NCBI GenBank assembly: GCA_019096155.1
Contig: JAHCVI010000003.1
Span: 3,162,001-3,226,000, forward strand
DNA: 64,000 nucleotides
Source of the DNA: Staphylotrichum longicolle
Lineage: Eukaryota > Ascomycota > Sordariomycetes > Sordariales > Chaetomiaceae
Reading direction: 5' to 3'
The position numbers and the translations under genes were made by a program. This document shows, piece by piece, positions 12,835 to 21,289 of the stretch; position 1 is the stretch's first letter; each line of letters opens with the position of its first letter. The notes under the pieces are model-generated. The model did not search any database. It was not told where the DNA came from and saw only the letters and a program-made list of their open reading frames with translations.

Positions 12835-14096
12835 ATGTCATCGCCCACCGCCGTGAAGATGGGCAACTTGCCCGCCGTCAAACGGCAACACTTGCTCGCT
12901 GAATTGTACGTGTGTCTTGTATCTTTTGGAAACAGCAACATACCAGAACTGACCAGAGACCGTCTCCCCTCAGCGCCGGCCTCAAGCAAGCCTGTCCCCA
13001 GGGCATCTTCGTCAGCCTCACCCCGGGCGACCCCAGCCTCTGGTCTGGCGTCATCTTTGTTCGGAAAGGTACCGTTCCATCTCCCGTTTATTACCCAGAT
13101 CTCAAAGGTCAGAAGTTTTGGAAACTGACCGTTGCCTCTACTAAACCGAAAAGGACCCTACGCCCCGGCGATCCTACGCTTCCAGATCTCCTTCCCGGAC
13201 ACCTACCCTGCGCTGCCCCCGCTCGTCACCTTCTCCACCGACATGTTCCACCCGCTCATCACGCCGCTGACCACCTACATGTACTCGACCGACGTGCAGG
13301 ACGGCGGGACGGCGAGCGCCTTTGACGAGGAGCGCCTGCCGCCGGGCGGCTTCAGCCTGCGGCACGGGTTCGCGGGGTGGTTCGGGCGGGGCAGCAGGGC
13401 GCGGGAGGCGCGGAAGGAGGCGCGGGCGAGGGGCGACCAGAGGAGCGTGGAGCGCGGGGGCGGGGAAGGGACGATGACGGTGGCCGTGACGACGCCGACG
13501 CGGGCCGTGGCTACGGCGACCGGGACGACGCCTGGGTCGGCCGCGTCCGGGGTGTCGGCGGCTTCGTCGTCGGCTTCGATGCCGGGGTATGCGCAGACGG
13601 GGAGGAGGGAGGTGTCGACGTATGAGGTGCTGAGGTATATCCGGAGCGCTTTTGACGATGAAGATGTGCTCGACTCGGTGCCGCTCGAGGCTGCGGGGAA
13701 CCCGGGGGCGTGGCATGCGTGGCGCTCGCATCGGAAGCTGACTGTGGAGAAGGCATTGCCGGGCCAGGGTGACAGTGTTGGGGTCGGGAGTGAGGGCGGG
13801 GCTCAGACGGAGATGGCCCCGGCCACGCCCATTACAACGAGGCGGCCTGGGGAGTGGAATTGGGAGGGGGTCTGGGAAGTGAGGGTCAAGAAGGGCATTG
13901 CCGCGAGCTTGTCCGAGGGTGTGTTGTTTGGAAATGCGGGGACGGCAGATGAAGTGGTAAGTTCTTGTTGTGTGTGCTGTGCTCCGTTTTGGCCGTTGAC
14001 GAGTGTGTGCAGATCAACTTCCTCAACATGGACGACGCTGAGGTGGAGGGAACAAAAGCCAACCTTCTGCGGACGCTTGGCGCGGCCGCCTCGTAG
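12835..14096 (+). CDS. FTS/AKTIP-like E2 variant lacking the catalytic cysteine (FHF complex)
   Basis: Predicted 350 aa. Exons 12835-12905, 12974-13068, 13154-13956 and 14013-14096; phases 2, 1 and 0 match across all introns. Residues ~20-110 form a ubiquitin-conjugating (UBC) fold: LWSGVIFVRKGPYAPAILRF, then FQISFPDTYPALPPLVTF and FHPLITP. Where an active E2 has HPN and a catalytic Cys, this protein has HPLITPLTTYMYST with no Cys, as in human FTS/AKTIP (GVIF.R.G.Y and FHPL motifs). FTS proteins join Hook and FHIP to link early endosomes to dynein, and Aspergillus nidulans FtsA is the fungal example. After the UBC core comes a ~90-residue Gly/Arg/Thr-rich low-complexity insert encoded by very GC-rich DNA, then a conserved helical tail (YEVLRYIRSAFDDEDVLDSV and AWHAWRSHR). 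The FTS assignment is inference from motifs; a generic UBC-like protein is the fallback. Confidence 0.82.
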
Positions 14097-14838
14097 GCAA
14101 GCTCAGAGTCGTCCGAGTGTCCTTGCCTAGGTTGTTGCCTTGACCCCCATATCTAGGTGCAGGCACAGGAGGCACCTTCCGCCCTGCCTCGACCAGAAAA
14201 AGACCCGGTCACGTCGGTCTTGATCCTCAAATGCCATCCACTTGAGTCCTCTCATTCTACATCGCTTCGTCAATTGGTTAGCGATAGATACCCTTTCGAT
14301 GTTGAATACATTTCACCGTCAAATCGCCTTGTTCTGCTACCGTAGCACCAAAGTTATTGTTCCGGGCTTCGTTGCAACTTGGACGGACCCCTCAGTCTCA
14401 AGGACACTCAGAACGCTATCTTGGTACTCGTTACACTCCCAGCAGTTCTCATATAACGTTCATAAGCTTTCAAAGCATTAATGGGCCGTCCCGACGTAGG
14501 ATTCCGCACAGGAGCAACTCTTATGCAACCAGACACCTCGCCCGGGGGGTATGTGCCGAGCCCGTTGCACATCACGAAACGATCAGAGCCGGAGAGAGGC
14601 AATCGGATTGCCCGGAGTTTGCACGGCTGTAGCCCAGAAAGCGATGCCTCGAACGCCACCATGGATAGCCCGCCGGGGTGGCCCGGCAGCAGCCGACCCC
14701 TGACCATCCCAAAGAGGAGGGGAGACCGGGGTAGATGGGCCGTGTGCCACCCTGTTGGCTGCACCAGGAGCAAGCACACGGCCGAGGGGCACGCAGACGG
14801 TTAGGATCCTACCCATATCGGCCAGTGTATAGGGTGCA
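14097..14838. other. Intergenic 0.74 kb
   Basis: 3' region of the FTS-like gene and the upstream part of the next locus. A first coding exon of the following gene may be hidden here, since that gene has no ATG in its open frame. No independent gene is supportable. Confidence 0.5.
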
Positions 14839-16834
14839 TTGTGCTTACACCAGGCGGACGGAGTAGCTACCTCGTTGGTTGATGCTGCTGCGCTCGAGCA
14901 TCGACGCTTCGTATCATGTGCAGGATCACGTCAGGTGGACAGCCATCCCCCGGTCCATTCACCTCTGTCCCACCAGTCGACGCCATTCCGGTCAAGGCAG
15001 AAACAGATAAGGCGTTGGAGCGCGGACCACGAAAACGCGCGGTCAGCGGGGAGGCCGTCCTTCTTGGTCGCATCGGAAGACGACTGGGAGCAGAACTCAC
15101 CGCTACGGAGTGCGAAGAGCAGATCTTCCCTGCTGCCGCCGTCGTATGATTCAGAGACCGATGCAAGAACCGTGCATATCCCCGTGTTGGGAGGGATCGA
15201 GGGTAATCCCGATTCCCCACCTCGGGAGCCTCTTCCGGGAGCATACGTCCTCGTCCCTCGGATCGTTGTGACTCCTGAGTACAGATCTGTTGACGAGGGC
15301 ATTACCACTGTCTGGGTGGCTGTGCAGTTGTCTACCCAAGTCTGCCAGGCTGATGCGCCTGGTCTGCAACATGGCAAGGCTACGGCCGATTCAGTCTATT
15401 CATCAGGTGAGCAAGATACGGGAACTCACACAAGTTTGCACCGGGTTCTAACAGCGAAAAGACATATCGCGGTATGGGTTTCTGTACGATGTGTTAGTTG
15501 AGTTATTGCCTACCTCCAAAACTACCATCGTAGAGCTCCTAAGTGATAAACAATGCGCCAAGTGAGTCTGGACTCCAAGGTCATTTGGCCGTCGTGACTT
15601 CTAACCCCGAATCAACACCAAAAGCACACTCTATCTCGGGTCACGGCTCCTGTTTGTCTCTCATATACGCCTTGAGCCTGTTGCTCGTCGTCGGCGGCGC
15701 ACGCACGTCCGCCAGAATTCCGACGACTTGATCGACGACTTGGAACACCAACTTGGTGGCACAACGACAGACTACCTCCAGGTCCGATTAACCTACCGCT
15801 ATTCTGGGTTTCCGCAGATCCACAAGCCGACAACGGAAACGGCAGACTCGGCCCCTGATGGCATAGCCAGTCTGCAAACTAGAATCCAGACCACCACCGT
15901 CGCAACCATCAGACGGCACAACTCGGCCTCGCCGTGGTCCCCGCCACTCCACATGCCACATCCAAACCCACTGTTTGAGGTTGTTGCCTCTCACTAGGGT
16001 ATCGAGAGTGCGCACTCTGTAATGCAGCGCGTGATACGCTCCCGGGTCAGCCCCTTCAGCAATGCCGCAACGGATGGCTCTCATATCAGGGGGCCGCAGT
16101 TGGAGTATATATCGTCCCAAGCTGCCGAAGATGGAGGTAGAGACCGGCATGACAGCAAGCGATGGAGCTGGGAGCAGGACGATGAGGTGAATCAGGAAAC
16201 AAGTTTCAACAAAGCGAACTTCCATCAATCTCGGTCCTTCGCAAAGACATCAGCGGCACCGCGGATTCCCAAACGCCAAACCAGCTTGCGGTGCGTGTCA
16301 GGTCTCGGGCCACTCGCGCAACGTCTGTCGGAGCCTGGCGCAAGACGCGAGGATAAAGCCGGAGAAGACCACCCCCTCCAGGTAACGGATCAGACGAGAA
16401 CCAAGTGTCAGCAAAGTTTAGAGATGACGGAAGACCCTCTAGCACCGGCGACGACAGGAACCACTGTTAGGCGGCCGCGCAGCAAGATCAGGAGGGTAGC
16501 CTCGCTCTTCCAGACCTCTTCGTCCCCTAGCGGGCCACCATCGTCCAACCCAGTCACGCCAATATCAAGCAGACACAACTCCGGAGCTGGAGAGAGTGGC
16601 GTCACCACGGCGGAGACGGAGAGGCTGCGGGGGCTTGGGGGTAAGTGGTCCTTGGGAGGCGATGCGGCGACGGTCGCGCTCACGTCTGTCGTAGTTGACA
16701 TGCGGATGGGTGGACAGGACCGGAACGGGGAACCAGGTGCAGGAACGACGGGAGGAAAGAACGGGAGTGTGAAGTCTAGGAAGGGAAAGGAAAAAGAGAA
16801 GAGGGGTTGGGGATGGGGAGGGTGGTGGCCTTGA
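14839..16834 (+). pseudogene. Conserved fungal protein of unknown function, interrupted by an in-frame TAG
   Basis: Three exons can be traced: open frame from 14839 to 15406, 15462-15561, and 15625-16834. The second acceptor is the first AG that leaves room after the branch point TTCTAAC. The protein has a Ser-rich start (DSETDAR), a block PRIVVTPEYRSVDEGITTVW and VAVQLSTQV, then DISRYGFLYDVLVELLPTS, TLYLGSRLLFVSHIRLEP, DDLIDDLEHQLGG, YLQVRLTYRYSGFP and HNSASPWSPP, and ends in a basic tail with WGWGGWW. This layout fits a family of uncharacterised fungal proteins; I know no function. A TAG at 15995-15997 stops it after PLFEVVASH, yet the same frame stays open for 278 further codons with family-like sequence; TGG (Trp) is the likely original codon. 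No ATG lies in the first exon's frame and the true start was not found. Either a decayed gene or a sequence error. Confidence 0.7.
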
Positions 16835-16880
16835 ACAACATTGGCGGTTCGGTGGTGGCCTTGAACGACATTGGCGGTTT
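16821..16880 (+). repeat. 30-bp tandem duplication across the stop codon
   Basis: Two adjacent 30-bp units (16821-16850 and 16851-16880) differ at two positions only (A/G and C/T, both transitions). The first unit contains the TGA stop (16832-16834) of the preceding reading frame, so the duplication repeats the last codons and the stop into the 3' UTR. Confidence 0.85.
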
Positions 16881-16944
16881 CCTATCAAGCCCAACGTCTA
16901 CCACAGCCAGGTGTTCTGTTTGCAATAGTGGCAGACTAGCATTT

Positions 16945-18466
16945 TCAATCCTGCTCATTATCCTCTCTCTCCCTACCCCCTTTTCCCTCTCTATCCTCCT
17001 TCCTCTCGCCATCCTTCTCCTTCCCCCCATCCACCCCACCCTCCACCCCCACCGGCTCCCCGTCGTCATCAAACTCCGCCCACCGAAAAAACCCGCACGC
17101 CTCCTTCCCGGGCACGTTCCCGGCGTGGCACATCCAAAAATACCGCCCCCAATTCTCCCGCTTCCGGCTCACGACGCGCAGCACGGCGGGCACCCCGCAC
17201 CGGCGGGCAGCGCGGGGTGTGGCGCGGGTGGAAGCCGCCGCGGTAGTGGCGGTACGTGATGTTGATGCGCCGCGAGCCGGCCAGCGGGTGGGGATCGATG
17301 GCCTGCGCGGGGCTACGCTGTGCTTCCACCCTTCCTGCATGTCGGCGTGCATCACTAGGAGCGAGTTGTGCGGGAGGTGGATGGCGATCTGGCCCGCTTC
17401 GTCGCCGCCGCCGCCGTCATCGTTCTTGTCGTCTTGTGGGACGATGCGGCGGACGCGGAATTCGCGCGCCACGCCGAGGGAGAGGGAGCCGATTATGGGG
17501 CGGGGACCGAGGTAGGTCAACTGATCGCTATGCTAGTTTGGGGAAAAGGGGGCGGGTTAGTTTTGGGAGGTGGAAGACGGGTGGGTGATGGTGGTGTGTG
17601 TCCGACATACCCAACCGACGCTCTCCTGCGGCCCGTTGTAGCAGTTTACAAAGGCTGCGTTGGGTGTCCATGGCTTCGGAGACTGGTACTTGAGTTTCTT
17701 GCCGCCGTAGCGGGTGCGGATGCGCTCCTCAACCTCGCGGTTGACGGCCTCCTGGACGCGGGCCTTGACGCGCTCCAGCTGCGGCGTCAGGGTGCGGACG
17801 TCCTGAATATCCCATCAGTAAATATGCGAGAAAAATGAGGAAAAAAGGGTGTCTCACCGTCATTCGCGAGCCATTGTACACGTACTCGTGCTTCTGCTCC
17901 TGCAGTTCCTTGTGGGTGCCCACGAAGAAGCCCGAGGTGTGCGGGCTCGAGACAACATTGTCAAAAAGCTTGAAGGTAATCCTCTCAAACGATTCAGACT
18001 CTCTGAGCAGCTCCTGGAGAAGAGCATTTGCTTCCTCGGCAGGCAAGAAATTGTGGATGATTGTGCAAGGCGTGTGCTCGCTGATGTCCTGAGGATCGTA
18101 CAGGTGGAGGGTCGCCCCCTTTCGGGAGAGGAGCTTGACCCGTTTCGACGAGGGAGTCAAATCTGAGATGGCTGGGCTGACAGCATAGGACCGGAGAGAA
18201 GACTGGGCGGCGACTGCATGACCAACCCCAGTCTTTTTAGGCAAGCGGGTTGTCTTGAGGGACTGTGAAGTCGCTTCGACATTTCCGTCGTGGGCAAGCA
18301 AGATGTCCAGGAGCACTTCCTGGTCGATGCTTGGGTGTAGGGATGATAAGATGGCCAGTTTTATGTCAGTTGACTCCTCGTGCGACTCGGTGCAGTCGGT
18401 GCTGCAACTGACGGGAGCCACTTGCGGGCTCGACTTTCGTTTCTTTCTTGTCACGAAGGCATCCAT
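16945..18466 (-). CDS. AlkB-type 2OG-Fe(II) DNA/RNA demethylase with CUE and GRF domains; two frameshifts
   Basis: Oxidative demethylase of alkylated nucleic acids, ALKBH2/3-like, presumably nuclear. Exons 17858-18466, 17611-17802 and 16945-17532 (462 codons if read straight through). Residues ~35-72 resemble a ubiquitin-binding CUE domain (LHPSIDQEVLLDILLAHDGN). The AlkB domain begins near residue 105: PWTPNAAFVNCYNGPQESVG, then the iron ligands H268-x-D270 (HSDQLTYLGPRPIIGSLSLG) and H338 (EGWKHSVAP). A C-terminal GRF zinc finger follows (CGVPAVLR, NWGRYFWMC, ACGFFRW), then an acidic/basic low-complexity tail. After H338 the conserved 2OG-binding segment RRINITYRHYR lies in another frame: one base appears missing at 17309-17312 (a run of four G) and one extra near 17199-17207, which restores the frame for the GRF finger. 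As written, the arginine motif would be lost. Sequence error or recent damage; see findings. Confidence 0.88.
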
Positions 18467-19145
18467 ATTGCTGTTTGTGTTTGGCTAGGCCATCTGAGTC
18501 TGGCCCGGAGTGACGTTCCACGCTGCAACCACATTTCTGTCGTGCAAGCACTGATGCGGTTTTGGAGTCGCCGTTGTGACGCGCTTCAGCATCGATGACA
18601 GAGTCAAAGGGCGTAAAGTGTGGGGTTGGCCACGCGAAACAGGGAGCGAAGACACGTGACTGTACATACCCCCACCAGGATCTCTTCAGAGGGACAATCT
18701 TGAAACAAAGGCGGATTATGCTACTCTAGAAGTTTGGATGTTGTTGGATAAAATATGAACATGACTGTATATGAGAAATTTGAAAGCCTTGAGTCGGTGA
18801 AGCCGGTCGCTGGAGTTATGGAGTGTTCCGTTCCTTCCAAAGGTTCATAAGAAACAACCTGGAATGCGGCGGGGCCATCAAGGTGCCCTGTCGGTTTATC
18901 CCTCTCGGCAATCGCAGGGCAGCGGGACCCCTGCACGAGCCAAAAGATAGAGCCGAGGCCTCGGCCCCACCATCACTCTCCTTCCCGGGAAGCCAGTCAA
19001 GTCCCGAAGTCGCCTATACAGGACATAACACAGAGTAAGGCAGAGACTACAGCACAGACTCCCCTCGCCGACGTCTATCGTCCTCCGCCGTCTCCCGTCC
19101 CCCGTCGTGCGCGCAGAGCGCAGCAGCCCAACCCGACGACTGGCC
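18467..19145. other. Shared divergent upstream region of the AlkB-like and PEX7 genes
   Basis: 679 bp between two start codons pointing away from each other, so it must hold both promoters. No clear TATA box or known binding site could be assigned. No coding frame of interest. Confidence 0.6.
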
Positions 19146-20302
19146 ATGGCGTCCATGCTCGAGTTCCGCACCCCGGGCTTCAACCCGTATGCCGTCAAGT
19201 ACTCGCCCTACTATGACTCGCGCCTCGCAGTCGCTACCTCAGCCAACTATGGCATCGTCGGCAACGGCCGCCTGTTCGTGCTCGGCTTGGGCCCCGCCGG
19301 CATCCAGGCCGAGAAGGCTTTCGACACCAATGATGCCCTCTACGACCTGGCCTGGTCCGAAATCAACGAGAACCAGCTAGTTGTCGCGTGCGGCGATGGC
19401 TCGCTCAAGCTGTTCGACCTGGCCACCGGCGACTTCCCCGTCATGAACTTTGCCGAGCACAAGCGCGAGGCCTTTTCCGTTTGCTGGAACCCAATTGCCA
19501 AAGACAGCTTCCTCTCGAGCTCATGGGACGGCACAATCAAGATCGTGAGGCACCCCGCCCCCTTCAAAGCTTACACACCCCCTCCCCAATCTTTTCCCAA
19601 CTGCCCTTCCTAACTCACACGACCTCCCTCCCACCAGTGGTCCCCCTCGCGGCCAACATCCCTCAAGACCCTCCCCGTCGGCAACTGCACCTACTCGGCC
19701 GCCTTCTCCCCGACCAACCCGGCCATCATCTCGTGCGTCTCCTCCGACTCGCACATCCGCATCTTCGACCTGCGCACCCCGTCTCGGCCAAATACCACCT
19801 CACCACCGTCATCCCGGCCCACGCCCCGCCCCAGGGCCCCACCCTCCCGCTCCTCTCGACGGGCCAGACCTTCGCGGGCGCCGTGCCCTCCGAGATCCTG
19901 ACGCACGACTGGAACAAGTACCGCGACACGGTCGTCGCGACGGGCGGCGTCGACCGCGTCGTGCGCACCTTCGACATCCGCAACCCGGCCGGCGGGCCCG
20001 TCGGCGTGCTGCTCGGCCACGAGTACGCCGTCCGCCGCCTCGCCTGGAGCCCCCACGCCAGCGACGTGCTGGCCAGCGCGAGCTACGACATGACGGTGCG
20101 CGTCTGGAGCGACGCCTCGTCGGCGCCCCAGCCCCAGCCCAACACCATCCCCGTGGGGAACCAGCTGGGCGTCATGAACCGCCACTCCGAGTTCGCCACG
20201 GGCGTGGACTGGTGTCTGTTCGGCACGGGCGGGTGGCTCGCCTCGGCGGGGTGGGATCAGCGGGTGTTGGTGTGGGATGCGCATACCCTGCTGCGCGGGT
20301 GA
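19146..20302 (+). CDS. PEX7: PEX7, peroxisomal PTS2 import receptor; one frameshift
   Basis: WD40 receptor that carries PTS2-tagged enzymes (for example thiolase) from cytosol to the peroxisome. Exons 19146-19544 and 19638-20302; the 93-bp intron has a CCTAAC branch point. It opens MASMLEFRTPGFNPYAVKYS, as Pex7 proteins do, and the WD repeats are easy to see: ALYDLAWSEINENQLVVACG, REAFSVCWNP, SSSWDGTIKIW, NPAIISCVSSDSHIRIFDLR, GGVDRVVRTFDIR, HEYAVRRLAWSPHASDVLAS, ASYDMTVRVWSD, GVDWCLFGTGGWLASAGWD. EILTHDWNKYRDTVVATGG is a Pex7 hallmark. After the codons for DLRTP (19779-19781) the frame changes: the next conserved segment SAKYHLTTVIPAHAPPQGP starts at 19784, so one base is missing near 19782-19783. 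With that base the protein would be about 354 aa. No splice choice that keeps this WD repeat restores the frame. Confidence 0.93.
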
Positions 20303-20495
20303 CGGGCGGATGAACGAAGGATGAGGGATGGTGGTTTTGTTTTAAGTGTTGTTGTCGTGTCATGGCGCCAACTGTTGTTACCTTTCACTGTATGTTTTGG
20401 CATGGCAGGTTTCGAGTGTTTGAGGAACAGGAGGAGGAAGGAAATCATGTTCACACTATGTGTGTGTAGAGAAAAGCACAAGATGATACCCCGCT

Positions 20496-20522
20496 GGAGG
20501 AGGAGGAGGAGGAGGAGGAGGA
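20496..20522. repeat. (GGA)9 microsatellite
   Basis: Nine uninterrupted GGA units in the 3' region downstream of PEX7. Confidence 0.85.
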
Positions 20523-21161
20523 AGGGAAGGGAGGGTTTGGCGGTGTAGTGGAGTGAGTGGGCTTTGGAAACATCGGGTCAGGATACAGGCGGTGGTGAAT
20601 GACAGGAATGATGTTGGCCATAGCAAGGGGAACTAGAAAGGGGTTTGGACGGTAAACAAGAACTGGCGTTTCTGGCAAGACGTGTGTAAAAGGGAGGGAC
20701 TGACATGCTGGTTCCCTTTTTTTCTTCTTCTCGAAAACTATGTAGGAGTGAGTTCCTGACTGACGAGCACATAGCAACGAAGTTGAAAACTCAAGACGAT
20801 GGATTGAATCATACACGCCTTCATTACTTCTTAATCGTACAATAACTAAAATGAAGATAGCCGTGTCTATATGTACAAGACCCAAAAAATTGCCAGAGGT
20901 GAGAGATGGGTGTGTGTGCCTGCCCCCCGCCCGCCAAAATCGTCCGACAGCAAAACAGAAACTGACAAACGACGCGAATGCCCCATCTCTAGTCCCGAAA
21001 CCGGCCAACTCCCTTAGACAGTGATATACAACCTCCCGCGTTTCCTTATGCCCTTTCTCCCCAATATTTTGTGTGATAGTGCCGCCTCCCCAAAAGGAGA
21101 GGCGATTGCTTTGGTATCCCCAGACGCGCCTGCAACTCCATGGTTGCCCTCTCTCATGATA

Positions 21162-21182
21162 GGGGGGGGGGGGGGGGGGGGG
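21162..21182. repeat. G21 homopolymer
   Basis: Run of 21 G on the plus strand, about 110 bp downstream of the helicase stop codon (poly-C in the helicase transcript sense). Confidence 0.85.
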
Positions 21183-21289
21183 AATAATGCACAAGGCCCA
21201 GAATATGCCATCATACAGATACCCGCCCGAAGCCGTGGAGGCTTTCGAGCGGAAGGACTCAAAACAACGCCGATCATCTCCCCCAAGTT

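Larger units (their letters stand above)
20303..21289. other. Convergent 3' intergenic region
   Basis: Between the ends of PEX7 and the DEAD-box helicase. Holds a GGA trinucleotide repeat (20496-20522) and a 21-base G run (21162-21182). No gene is seen; it must contain both polyadenylation regions. Confidence 0.65.

Noticed and set aside
13174..13731. 185-codon antisense frame with Arg-rich repeats
   Set aside because: Shadow of the low-complexity exon of the FTS-like gene on the other strand.
15455..15461. Acceptor at 15454 for intron 1 of the conserved unknown gene
   Set aside because: It directly abuts the branch point and gives an early stop; the AG at 15460-15461 restores the conserved DISRYGFLYD frame.
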